A stretch of 64,000 bases of DNA from positions 49,614,914 to 49,678,913 of the forward strand of contig NC_016132.3 of the NCBI RefSeq assembly GCF_000005505.3, in the 5' to 3' direction. Position 1 is the first letter of the stretch. The number at the start of each line of letters is the position of its first letter. The stretch is from Brachypodium distachyon. Its lineage: Eukaryota; Streptophyta; Magnoliopsida; Poales; Poaceae. Of this stretch, positions 1 through 11,183 are shown in pieces. The position numbers and the translations under genes are program-made. The notes beneath the pieces are model-generated. The model ran no database searches and was not told the DNA's origin. It saw only the letters and a list, made by a program, of their open reading frames with translations.

Positions 1-124
1 AAACCTTTTCATATGTTATCTGTGACCAAAGATTTGGATAGTTATCCTTTTGTTTTTCCTCCACAATTAAAAAAATGTTATATTACATGGTATCTCTTCA
101 GTGACGTGGATTTTTTTTTTCCAG

Positions 125-1200
125 ACAAACCTCCAATTGAAGAACTACAATACTTCTTAGATTTCCAAGTTCCACTGGTTTGGGCTCCAGTACCACCGGG
201 TATTGCTGGCCAAAATAGAAAGGAGCCCGTGTGCCCATCGCTTCAGTTCAGCTTGATGGGTCCAAAGCTCTTTGTTAGCACAGAACAGGTAAAGACCACC
301 ATGCATGAGTATGAGAATTTGCTTCTCCTCTCATTATTTTACCATTGATAACTTAATTTAATGGTTCTTACCAGATCCTATCTTGTCATTCACCAAGTCT
401 GTTAGGAAAAAATAGAAACAGAACATTTTAACGACGTGCTTAAGAACAATTTGCTTGAGATGTGAATTAAGTGTTGGCTGCATACAGGAGACCAAGTTGA
501 TGGGATTTTCTGTGAAATAGAGACTATGTGATCTATATTTAAGATGATAAATTTTGCAGAGCAATATAATTCAAGCTAACTTGTAATGGACTACATGCAG
601 ATATCTGTTGGGCGTAGACCTGTCACTGGCCTCAGGTTGTGCTTGGAAGGAGCGAAACAGAACCGTCTGGCTATTCATTTGCAGCACCTTGGCTCATTAC
701 CAAAAATATTTTTACCTCATTGGGACTCCCATATCACGATTGGACCACCAAAATGGCAAGGGCCTGAAGAGCAGGATAGCCGATGGTTCGAACCAATCAA
801 GTGGAAGAATTTTGCTCATGTCAGTACTGCGCCCATAGAATACACTGAAACAAATATCACGGACCTGTCCGGCGTTTATATTGTCACAGGAGCACAATTA
901 GGAGTGTGGGATTTTGGTGCAAAGAGTGTACTCCACCTTAAACTCTTGTTTTCCAGAGTTCCTGGGTGCACGATTAGGAGATCAGTGTGGGACCACAGTC
1001 CAAGTTCTTTGATGCATAGGACTGATGAATCTTCATCGTCCTCAAGTGATAATGCTAAACTTGTGAAAATTGTTGACATGACTGAGACGTTGAAGGGCCC
1101 ACAAGATGCACCTGGACACTGGCTGGTCACAGGAGCAAAATTGGGTGTGGAGAAGGGCAGGATTGTTGTGCGTGCAAAGTACTCATTATTAAATTATTGA
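125..1200 (+). CDS. MACPF domain protein, CAD1/NSL1-like (3' part only)
   Basis: C-terminal part of a plant MACPF-domain protein, the family of Arabidopsis CAD1 and NSL1, which restrain salicylate-linked cell death at membranes. Two exons are visible: 125-288 and 601-1200 (stop 1198-1200), with a phase-0 intron (289 gt, ag 600). The first begins after a poly-T tract ending in cag. Family-like stretches are KPPIEELQYFLDFQVPLVWAP in exon one and VTGLRLCLEGAKQNRLAIHL, WFEPIKWKNF and VTGAQLGV / VTGAKLGV in exon two. The protein ends ...AKYSLLNY. The N-terminal MACPF core lies left of the window. The in-frame codons before position 125 look like intron. No frameshift is seen, so the gene is probably intact. 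Assignment rests on recalled family similarity. Confidence 0.85.
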
Positions 1201-2290
1201 CCAAAATGTTGAGAGCATTCATTCATTCACTCTGCTATGAAGCAGTAGCACCCTGTTTAAAGATAGCATTTTGTTCTTTTGTTCATGTGTGGTACTGTAT
1301 GTAACATCTGTGGATTCCTGCTTCTTGTGTTGATGCTGTGAGCAAAGTAGCATCAAGATGTTTTTGTCCAGTTCAAAATATCTGACCCCAGTCATCTCTT
1401 CTGCAATCGTCTCTGAGCGCAGTGGAAATTGTATATGATAAATATTGGATCACTTGATTAGCTATTTGCTGTTTGAAGCAGAATGGGAGTGAGTTTTGCA
1501 CTGGTCTTAGAGATAACAAACTGTCAAGAAGTTCAATGACGTTTTATCAAATCTGATGTGACTTGGGCAGTCTGGGTGAAAAGTTGAGGAAACTTACTGG
1601 TCGTTTGCGGTACATGATTAACGTTGAGCACAGTTCATCTTTTCAAAAAGTGTATGAATGTAATTGAGGATCGACAGGCATATGATACGAGTGTTGCAGA
1701 TGCTTGTAATCCAAAGGTATAATTCTTATTATAGAAAACAAACTTGTTCCAAGTCTGCTACAGTTGTTCCACTTAATGATATGCTTGATTATTCGACTGG
1801 ATAAGTAATGAGAATAACTCTTGTTAAAAAAGTAAGCAAACAATTGTAGTATTCAGTATTCTGCTACGCGGATAGAGAAAATAAACACATATTCGTAATT
1901 TGCAAAATGGGTTTCCCCCCCTGAAATCCTTGTCTTCTTTTGCGCTAGTGTCAGTAAATGATGTACTTTCCATCCTTATGATTGCAGCAGTTTTATGCCT
2001 GCTTGTTATACTTAATATGTCGGGACAGAAAACATTTTTTTTAGAGAAAAGAGACCTTGGGCATGGTACAGCTAGTCACTGAAAATGTAAAATGACCACA
2101 GGTATGTAGCTTTTTTTTTAGATTGCTTTAATATTTTGCCACCTTGCCTGGTGGGGGACATGCTTCCATTGATTTTGTCTACCTTTATGTTATGCTGCCA
2201 AATGCTCTCTTCTTCCAAACATACAAGACCATCAAGGTGTTGGCCAAATAATATTTGGCTTGTGTGTATAAAAGTTATACCCTTAGAAAA
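1201..2290. other. Intergenic, 3' flank of the MACPF gene
   Basis: AT-rich sequence with the probable 3' UTR in its first 200-300 bases. I see no coding region, RNA gene or clear transposon. Short open frames here lack codon bias or recognisable domains. Confidence 0.5.
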
Positions 2291-2545
2291 TACTCCTTCT
2301 TTTTCACAAAGGTTGGTGTATTTTCTTTCGTTAAGACAAGCCCTTCACCAAGAATTATTCTATTAATATGTAAGTTATATAATACGAAACCATGATCATT
2401 AGCAAGGATTTTTAAAGACAAATCCATCGATATAAACTTCATAGAGTTTTTCCTACAGATATGTCTCCCTTCTCCAGGATTTCATCGGTTAAATCCTTGT
2501 CTCAACGAAACAAAATACGCCAACTTTTGTGAAATGGAGGGAGTA
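2291..2545. mobile_element. Stowaway-type MITE, family 1 (copy 1)
   Basis: A 255-bp element bounded by TA dinucleotides. The left end reads TACTCCTTCTTTTTCACAAA and the right end ATGGAGGGAGTA. The terminal inverted repeats run for about 50 bp: GTTGGTGTATTTTCTTTCGT on the left mirrors the complement of ACGAAACAAAATACGCCAAC on the right. It has no coding capacity. A related copy lies at 25890-26133 and shares the interior block ACGAAACCATGATCATTAGC. Confidence 0.85.
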
Positions 2546-3203
2546 CTTTTTAATATAAATCCAATGATATCACTTTTGCGTCACAATAACCTCGCACTAC
2601 TAGTCTAATTGTTGCTCAAAGTTTGACATAAGATTCCATGTTATTCTTGTATGTTTGGAATGGAGTACCAATATCGACATATTTATTTGTGCACGGCAAT
2701 CTAAGAATAAGAATATACTCAAGGCTGGGGGGATGATCGAATGAATCTGTTTCCTGATTCCTTCCGAGTTGTGCCTTGTTGTTTCCGCAGACATTGTGGA
2801 CATCTGTGCAATGTGCAGTAGCTGAGAGGTGATGCCAAAAAAATGCCGGCACCGGCACTTAGTGTCTGGCAACTGGCTATCAGTGCCCAAACGAGATGTT
2901 AGGTGCTGTATGTGAACTGTGAACAAGCTGTTCCTTGGTTTGATCAGCTTCTGGCTCCAGCAGTACTACATGACACATCACATATGTTGTCATTTTGAAC
3001 TTTGGAAAGCAGCGTGCATACTTGATGTTGATCTGTGATATGATCGAGAAGAAAGCAACGAGATAATTTATGTTAAAAGCAAGAAGGCGGTAACAAAATG
3101 TCTTATCCATGAAAGATGCAGCTATGGACGTTTCCTTGGAGTGCCTAGTGTATGCATTACAAAACGACTGGAGAAAATTACAAATACGCAGGGTGGACAA
3201 ATC
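2546..3203. other. Intergenic, no feature recognised
   Basis: Non-coding sequence between the MITE and the duplicated promoter block. The open frames on the minus strand (about 2600-3257) show no recognisable domain. Confidence 0.4.
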
Positions 3204-3469
3204 AATTAAGCTGGCTAATTCTTTTATGCGATCCAAGTATGCTACGTACACTGTCACCTGACAACAGTACGTGAGTTGTGCATAACGACCAGACTGTATC
3301 GATGAGGTAGAAGATCTCTACATCTAGTGGACGTCGCTATTAATAATAGCAACAACAAGAACAGACTAAACGGAGAGGCCATAAAACAATCATAGGATCG
3401 GAGGAAGACTCGTTCATCTCTGAGCAACTGCACCTCTTCTCTGTCCACCTAAGACAACTCTTGGCCAAA
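3204..3469 (+). repeat. Promoter / 5' leader of NPF copy A (duplicated block)
   Basis: About 266 bp closely matching 10891-11183 upstream of copy B. Shared words include GACGTCGCTATTAATAATAG, GAGAGGCCATAAAACAATCA and CTTGGCCAAA just before the ATG. TATTAATAAT near 3339 is a possible TATA-type element conserved in both copies. The block shows that the tandem duplication carried upstream regulatory DNA as well as the gene. Confidence 0.8.
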
Positions 3470-6400
3470 ATGGTACATAGTTCATTTTGTTGCTTGCCAA
3501 CATTCCAACTTCTCAATTTGCTTATGTGCTAATATTTCCACTGATGTGTGATTTTCTTGAATCTTGATAGGAGAACGAGGAGATGAGCAAAGTAACTGAA
3601 GCCACCTGCAAACTAGACTCCATGGTATATTTGTAATTTGTTCACCCTATGTTCTCTCCTTAATTTTATTTTCTTCAGAAGTGTAGTAGCTAATATTAAT
3701 GCTTCAACACATGCATTAAATGAACTTTATATTTAAACTATAATGGATAATTTTCTTTCATTATCTTATATATGCTTGATTAAAAAAAGATGGAATATGG
3801 TATAAATTAGTACGTATAATGGTGTATGCATGAACAGGTAATTGTCATGTGGATTATTACTTCTCTCATGGACTGAAATATCTAGATTCTAATCCGGCCG
3901 ATCCTATATAGTACTAGGAACTAAGTTGTATAAAGGGAAAACCAAAACTAATAAAAAGAATAGACAATGACTGAATTAATATTTAGCAAGAATAAACAAA
4001 AAAAGGTAACTAACCCTTCAGGAGGTAATAGTTATATCAGCGTAGCCTCAGATCGTCTCATAATAAAAGTGGCGTGTCTTAAAATTCTCTGAGTTAATAG
4101 CTCGATTGGTAAGAGCGAAAGGAAGAAGGTCACTAACCAATGTCACTTAAATAAGAATGGTAGATAATTATTCCGGCCGCCATGAAGAATCTCCCACTTG
4201 TTTACCAAATTACATGTCCCTTTTACATTTACATAGGAATTCAAGGAGAGTAGCAAAGAAGATGAAGCCAGCAAGGTAACTCATATAGTTCATCTGATTC
4301 CAAATTAATACTCCATGTGCGCAGGCACGAAAATGACTGTAATTCACATGATCTGTAGGTGGAGGCGCATGAAGTTATTGGACAGAAAAGGTACGGATTC
4401 GTTGAAGGAAAGGTTGACTGGAGGGGGAGACCTGCCGTTCGAGGGCGCCATGGCGGTGTTGGCAATTCTTTCTTCATTCTTGGTAACTCTTGCTCTTGGC
4501 TATAAAAGTTAGAGAAAAGTATATCTTCATTACTCAACTCTTTTTCGACTTAATCAATCAATGGCATTGCCTAGGTTTCGAAAGAAAAAAAGGTACGAAA
4601 ATGATCTCTCGAATTTTTTTCTATAATTTCTGTTCCCCAACAATCGAAACCGAACACCAATGGTTACTCACCCTGTCTAAAGCGGTTTTGATGCAAACCT
4701 GTCATGCTTTTTCCTCACGACTTGGCATGTCAACATGCCATGTTCGAATTAGATTTTTTTTTAGCTCTGAGTCCCTTTGTTTTGCCTCAAACATGAAAAA
4801 GACTCAAGTAGAACCCGCCGTCAAGAGGTGTGGTAGCGTCTTGTCAACATCTTCCGTTAACTGTCCAAGGTTCGGATACAACCAGATAGTCAACTGAACG
4901 CGAACATTGCATGCCGGCATTTGCATACTTTTCAACAAGTTGAGGGATTCTCTAAGTTAATTTTATCTCTTAGAAAAAGTAAAATCACATTATCAATTTT
5001 TGTTGTTAATAAACTAGATTTTCAGTCTGGATCTTATTACTACCTTAGCAGCATGCTTCTTGGTTTTATTTATGTTTACATTTGAGCTGTTTTGAGCCAA
5101 GTTAGTTATGGGTAAGTACTACTATAGAAAGTTACCTTAACCAACCACTTAGTAGCTAACAACATTCAAGCATCTGGATTTTACTAGTACTTAATTAACT
5201 AGAATCAGGAGTTCACATACTGATGACAATATCAACTATAGGGATATTTCAGAAATTCAAGGAACTTAATGAGCAGTGAAAAAAAAAGGATAGATTATGA
5301 AGCAGCATGTTGTTTTCACAATCTAATGAACACAAGAAGTGAAGCCTGCTAATCTCAACACGGTCTAATTGGGTTGTTTGTTGCTGCAGTGAACTTCGGA
5401 CTTGAGGGCCTCGCCTCTCTGTCTCTAGCCGTGAACCTTATCATGTACTTCATGCTGATCATGCACGTCGGACTGGCTGATGCCTCCAACCTGCTGACCA
5501 ACTACATGGGCACCAGCTACATGATCGCCGTGCTCATCACCGTCTTTGCCGACACCGTTATCGGCCGGTACCAGACTGTGATCATATCATCACTCATCGA
5601 GCTTGTGGTAAGAGATAACAATAAAATTCTTCACTTCATTGCTTCTCTATCCCGATCGATCAAGTGTTCATTACTTCGGTTTTCTCTTGATATTTGATCT
5701 CCCACTTTCGCAGGGACTCCTGCTGCTAACGCTGCAAGCTCACTCCTCGAAGCTGAAACCGCCGGAGTGCATCTTCCCGTCGCCGACGTGCCAAAAGGTG
5801 AGTGGCGACAACGCGGTGCACCTCTACGTTGGGCTGTACCTGGTGGCGATCGGGTCGGCGGGCATCAAGGCGGCGCTGCCGGCACACTGCGCCGACCAGT
5901 TCGACGAGAAGGACCCCAAGGAGAAGCGCCAGATGTCCAGCTTCTTCAACTGGCTGCTGCTCAGCATATGCATCGGGGGTGCCTTCAGCGTCACCGTCTT
6001 CGTGTGGATCCAGAACAAGAGGGGATGGGACAAAGGTTTCGGCGCCGCCACGGGCGTGATGGGCCTAGCCCTTGTCGCCTTCGTCATCGGCCTGCCGCGG
6101 TACCGGATCTCCACTGTGCAGGGCAGCAGCGCGCTTCTTGAAATCTTCCGGGTTAGGAAATCGATCTCTTTGCTTGTTGGAAAGAGGAACGAGCAATGCA
6201 ATTGATATACGTGTCGTGGAGTAGGGCTGAGAGACATACTTGGTTTTCAATGTCGTTTTCAGGTGTACGTTGCTGCAATCAGGAACAGGAATCTGCGACT
6301 CCCTGAGAACCCTGAGGAGCTATACGAGATCAGCAGAAGCAAAGCATCTCCTGAGACGGAGTTCGTGGCCCACAGGGATAAGCCATTCAGGTTATTCCAT

Positions 6401-8129
6401 ATACTAGCTGATAAATAATCAGTGTTGGACGAAACAAATTAGACCCCTACGTTGCCTCAGATAAAATTAGACAAAAAAAATATCACTACTACTATTATAT
6501 ATTATACTAGCATTTGCCAGTATTTTAATCTCCAACTTCTGTATCAAACGTTATTACATCTCTAGTCATATTTTTGCAGTACATTAATTGTTTGAATTAA
6601 AAAAGATGATGAGTCTTTTTTCTGATAGAAGGAGGTGGGCGACCATAGCCACTCATGGAGTATTTTATAAGAGTAAAGATACGCGAAGAAGCGGAAGCGC
6701 CGAGCCAACCTACCACACTTGGCATGGACTCACATATTTAAAAAAAGATGAAAGAGGAATGAAATAATAATAAAGTAATATTGACATTGTAATGAAATTT
6801 CATTGACATAGTAAGAAATAATAACAATGTGTTTGATACTCCTTCCGTTTCATAAAACATTTCATATAGATTTGTGCATTGGACCAATACAATTCTCGTT
6901 TCTAGTGCCTGACCATTCGTATTGAAATAAGAGTAAATGTGTGTCAGCGGTTATTGGCCAGGTGCGGGAGCCAAAAGAAAAATGAGATATATTATTATGG
7001 AATAAACGAGAAAATTTTATTTGAGGTGTTTTCCGGAAAGGAGGGGGGTATACAGTAAAATAATTATATTTCTAATGAAATAATTTTCAACATAATAGTA
7101 CTCGTTGATTTGAAATTGATATTGTAATGACATTTGATTGATATTGGAATCTTATAGGTATCAGAGCCGGTAAATAACCCGCATCTTTGGCGAAGATACA
7201 GATCGTGTGGCGTTGTTGACATTGACCGCGCGCTTTGCTTTTATACGTGCAGATTCTTGAACAAGGCGGCCATAGTTCAGACAACAACAGGGGAGATGCC
7301 GAACCCGTGGCGGCAATGCCGTGTGACGCAAGTGGAAAACGCCAGGACGATGCTTGCCATGGTGCCCATCTTCTGTTGTGCCATCATCATGGGCACCTGC
7401 CTGGCGCAGTTCCAAACCTTCTCCATCCAGCAGGGCGCCACCATGGACACCCGGATCGCCAAGCACGTGCAGATGCCCCCCGCAACGCTGCCCATCATCC
7501 CATTGGGCATGCTAATCTGCGCCGTGCCCATCTACGAGCGCCTCTTCGTGCCCTACGCCCGACGCATAACGGGCCACCCAAATGGCATCCTCTACCTGCA
7601 GCGAATAGGCGTCGGCCTTGTGCTCTCCATCGTCTCCATGTGCATCGCGGCCGTCGTGGAGATGTACCGCAAGAGAGTCGCCACCCGTAACAACATGCTA
7701 GACGCGATCCCGCAGCTCCAGATGTTGCCGATATCCTGCTTCTGGCTGGCACCACAGTACGGCGTGTTCGGGATCGCCGATATGTTCACCTTCATCGGCT
7801 TGCTCGAGTTCTTCTATTCGCAGGCACCACCCGCACTCAAGTCCATGTCGTCGGCGTTCCTATGGTGCTCCATGTCGCTCGGATACTACTTCAGCAGCAT
7901 CATCGTCAGGGCAGTTAATGTGGCCACCAAGAACTCCACAGCTAGCGGCGGCTGGCTGGCAGGCAACAACATCAACCGGAACCACCTCGACCTCTTCTTC
8001 TGGCTACTCGCGGTGCTCAGCTTCCTCAATTTTCTAAACTACCTCTACTGGTCTAGATGGTACAAGTACGTCAAGTCCCAGGACCAAGCAGAGCATGTGG
8101 TTGTACCAATGGAGCAGCAGCAAGTGTGA
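3470..8129 (+). CDS. NRT1/PTR family (NPF4-like) transporter, copy A
   Basis: Proton-coupled transporter of the NPF/PTR (MFS) family. Relatives in subfamily 4 move nitrate, abscisic acid or other hormones across the plasma membrane; the substrate here is unknown. Exons: 3470-3472 (ATG only), 3571-3624, 4359-4482, 5390-5607, 5714-6151, 6263-6390, 7253-8129. They total 1842 nt, 613 aa, with all junctions GT-AG and frame-consistent. Visible family marks are [15 protein letters not shown] before the first membrane segment, [52 protein letters not shown] after the central loop, and [20 protein letters not shown] near the C-terminus. The TM1 proton-coupling motif ExxE(K/R) is degenerate: NFGLEG keeps one Glu. 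Intron 6 (6391-7252) is swollen by insertions compared with copy B. No stop or frameshift is seen. A downstream start at the ATG in exon 2 is an alternative. Confidence 0.88.
6837..7050. mobile_element. Degenerate Stowaway-like MITE in intron 6 of NPF copy A
   Basis: Left end TACTCCTTCCGTTTCATAAA. The right end read in reverse begins TACCCCCCTCCTTTCCGGAA. The inverted ends agree over roughly 35 bp with several mismatches, flanked by TA. The element is absent from the matching intron of copy B, which is only 89 bp (13447-13535). Confidence 0.5.
7157..7168 (+). other. tRNA-iMet-type primer-binding-site match in intron 6 of NPF copy A
   Basis: GGTATCAGAGCC equals 12 of the 13 bases of the primer-binding site used by many plant LTR retrotransposons primed with initiator tRNA-Met. 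It sits just downstream of a block (7115-7150) that imperfectly repeats 6780-6815. No LTR pair or coding remnant is visible, so it may be an LTR-element scar or chance. Confidence 0.3.
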
Positions 8130-9337
8130 TGACTAAGAGTTGTCTTGCGAGACTGTTAGAGCTGTAATAAGGTGCAACCTTAAGAGATTTTGGGTTGTGT
8201 TTTTTTGCTCTTGAAGTTCATCCGGATTATCCTGTTGCTGTGTACAAGCAAGTTTTCCTGTCACCAGTAAGAGAATCCTAGTGGTATTTAGTTTTTAGGG
8301 GCTTATAGCCACTTTTGGTGGGTGAGAAAGGAGCCCTTATTTGATGATTCCGCACATTTCCTAGCGGTACTCCCCTACCCCTCGCTTCGCTGGCCGATGG
8401 TGACTACCATCCTCACCTGCGTTGTTGTCCTGTTGTCGTCTCTAGCAACTCTACCTGATCGTTGTCCCACCTTTGGGCCTGAATCAGCTCCGGCCGCCTG
8501 CCTTGGGAGCCGAGGCACATTCCAGATCCACAACAACCCTGCCTTCCCTTTTGAGGTCGATGTCTCCCTCCTCCTTCATGCTAATCCCTCATGTGCTCCT
8601 GACCCGATCTACCGAGTTCGACACCGTCCCATGGCCGTCAGCCTGCTGCCCCCTCCTGTGCTCCTGCTCCGCATGCCCTCCCGAGGTTAGCGCACATTGG
8701 AAGCCGGGTCTGTTGCTCCCTCCCAAGTATAGCTTGCAATCGGGCCGGGCCGGCATCGGATAAATGGGCTTAGCTCCCCCTGTTTATAATGGGGCCATTG
8801 CAGTACTATCGGCCCGGCCCGGAAGCCCGACGAGCCCTGCTATAAACCCAGCAAGTACCTTAAGCCAAGTGTAGAAAAAAAAAGAGAGTAAATATCAAGG
8901 AACCCTTATCTTTGGAAGGTATGTATCGCAAAACCACAACTTTAGGACCTTTTTTCACTTTCCAAACGTATATCTGTAAAATAAAACCCGTAATTTTGCA
9001 ATCACGCTTCCTACCCACAAGTCAGCGTCTCGCTGAAAGTTAACCCTCGGTTTTTCCCTGTCCGACCTATTGATTCGACCCTATTCAATCCTCAAAACCC
9101 AAAACAACACATATATCAATCCTCGATCCCAAACTTAGCTACACCTTCCTTGCTCTGCATGAGCAGATGGTTCAGGGGCAGTCTTCAAGACGTGCAGCGC
9201 CGTCGGTGCTGCGGCTGATCCAGGCGGCGACAAGACATCGGACCAACTGGCGACGCGTGGAGGCGCGTTTGTCTTCCATGGGTTGGTGCTTGCGGCGGGG
9301 ACCGGCATCCTTGCTCTGGCGGTCCGACAACATCCAC
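8130..9337. other. 3' UTR of NPF-A and intergenic sequence
   Basis: The probable 3' UTR runs to about 8300. A CT-rich stretch at 8360-8700 has open frames without recognisable domains. Near 8740-8830 there are GGCCCGGCCC-type words. No RNA gene is seen. Confidence 0.4.
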
Positions 9338-9661
9338 CCTTCTTGGTCCACTTTTGTGGAAGCCATCAGCAATCCAAAAGGAAACAAGAAGCACCATTTT
9401 GCAATTGTGCAAGAAGCTGTCGGGAAGGATGTTGAAAGAGCATTTGATGTGCTACAATCTCTGTTTGCAATGCGGAGGGGAGTGGCAGCTTATGTGATCT
9501 TTCACAACATAATCATTGATGACGAGCGAGATGAAGATGAGGACTTTGAGTATGATCAAAAAAATACTGAAGTGTCGTTGAAGGACACGATCACCGTGAT
9601 CCACTTTTCCTACATGGTTATTGGTGATACACAGGCAGATCCAGAGCAGGCAGACCCATGA
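9338..9661 (+). pseudogene. PIF/Harbinger transposase (plant DDE_Tnp_4-type) C-terminal remnant
   Basis: About 107 codons resembling the end of the nuclease domain of grass PIF/Harbinger transposases: STFVEAISNPKGNKKHHFA, then QEAVGKDVERAFDVLQSLFA, then FHNIIIDDERDEDED. The upstream catalytic DDE core and the partner Myb-like ORF are not found. The same frame extends left to 9167, but that part is not recognisable. The stop is at 9659-9661. It is interpreted as a decayed, immobile fragment between the two transporter copies. The family is recalled from knowledge. Confidence 0.7.
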
Positions 9662-9920
9662 GCAGCTGAGAGATGATCGATAATTTGTGGGCGTGGCATG
9701 GTGCTCACTAGTTTGTTTATTTGTGTCTTGACATTGTGAAACTTTATCCTGTTTTGTTGAACTATTTGTGCTGTTGAGCTACATTTTTATGTTTGAAAAT
9801 TTTGAATTATGTGATCTGAAAACATGAAATTTGAATGTGGTTGAAATGTATGCATTAGAAATATTCAGTTAGATGTGTAAACTACATGTTAGATATATTA
9901 AAATAGAAGAAAAATTTTAA

Positions 9921-10791
9921 GAGTAAATTCCATTTCTACCCCCAAGTTTTATTGTTTTGACAGCTTTTATCCCATTTAGCAGGAAGCCAGGAATTCTTTT
10001 TTTTACCCATTTAACAAAAGTTGTTCCACAGATTACCCCATTTAAATTTTTGATCCGAATCTGCTACGTTCTAGCAGATGTGTCTCACTTGTAGGCCGAC
10101 GTGACGTGCCAACTCGGAGACATATTGGCTCCCACGCGCTTGAGTTAAGCTCGATCGACCGTGATCAAAATTTAATTGTGCTGATGGGCGCAGCGAGATG
10201 GAGCGGAGTGGTCACATTAAATTCGATCGACCGTGAATACTGGATAAATTAAACTCGGTGAAGCAGAGTTGATGCCACGAGCATCAAGCTGGCACCCACC
10301 TCCTGCCGCTCCTCTCTTCATCGATTCCATAGCTCAGCTTTGATATATCAGTTGTTTGTGTATTAATACAAGATCTTGTTCTTCTTCTTCGTCAACTGCA
10401 CGAATCAATCTCTGTCGTATCGATCATCTATTTGTATTGCTGTTAACTCGAGGCTTGGAGGACTGATCGCCATAGTTTGCCTAGGATTAATTTGCTAGGT
10501 TATGTGGGATTCTGAGTTTGGAGTGGAGTAGCAAATGATGTGTTTACAGCTGCATATGCATATGCAAGAGCAGAGTTGTGTCGTGTTCTTGGAAGGTGGC
10601 AGCCAGGTAGCTAGCTAGCAAGGTCACATATTTGAAGTAGCCGAGGAATCTTCATTTGGTGTTAAAAATCTTAAACGGGATAATTTGTGGAACAAATTTT
10701 GTTATTAAATGGGGTAAAAAAATGAAATCCCACTAAATTGGGTAAAAGCTGTCAAAAAAACAAAACTTAGAGCAAAAAGTGGAATTTACTC
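9921..10791. mobile_element. Mutator-like (MULE) non-autonomous element with long TIRs
   Basis: An 871-bp element whose ends are inverted repeats of about 110-120 bp. Both ends read inward GAGTAAATTCCA, then share TTTTGACAGCTTTTA, ACCC(A)ATTTA and TTGTTCCACA blocks. The 9-bp flanks are AAATTTTAA (9912-9920) and AAAATTTAA (10792-10800), one mismatch, fitting a MULE 9-bp target duplication. The interior has no coding sequence. The element ends about 100 bp before the duplicated promoter block of NPF copy B. Confidence 0.75.
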
Positions 10792-10890
10792 AAAATTTAA
10801 ATAGGAACCTCTGCTAGAGTTGGTTGCAGATTTTAGGAGCCTAAATATCTTGTTTTAGGGGCTAGTGCTGCTAATTGATGTAAACTTACC

Positions 10891-11183
10891 AATTAAGCTG
10901 ACTGATTCTTTTATGTGATCCGAGTACGCTACACTCCGATCCATTACCTGACAACTATCAGTTGTACATAACCGCCAGGTTGTATCGATGAGTTGGAAGA
11001 TCTTCACGTCTAGCGGACGTCGCTATTAATAATAGCTATAACAAGAACAGGCTAAATGGAGAGGCCATAAAACAATCATAGGGTCGGAGGAAGACTCGTT
11101 CATGGAATCAGATGCTTTATAGTGCCTAGCAAGTAGCAAACTGCACCTCCTGCCCGTCACCTAGGAAAGCGCTCTTGGCCAAA
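10891..11183 (+). repeat. Promoter / 5' leader of NPF copy B (duplicated block)
   Basis: Counterpart of 3204-3469. It retains GACGTCGCTATTAATAATAG, GAGAGGCCATAAAACAATCA and the CTTGGCCAAA leader. It has small insertions relative to copy A, for example around 11105-11160. Confidence 0.8.

Noticed and set aside
4090..4125. tRNA D-arm-like word AGCTCGATTGGTAAGAGC
   Set aside because: No matching acceptor stem, anticodon arm or GGTTCGAAT-type T-arm at the right distance; not a tRNA gene.
8322..8763. Overlapping open frames 122 and 96 codons long
   Set aside because: CT-rich low-complexity sequence with two frames open at once and no domain.
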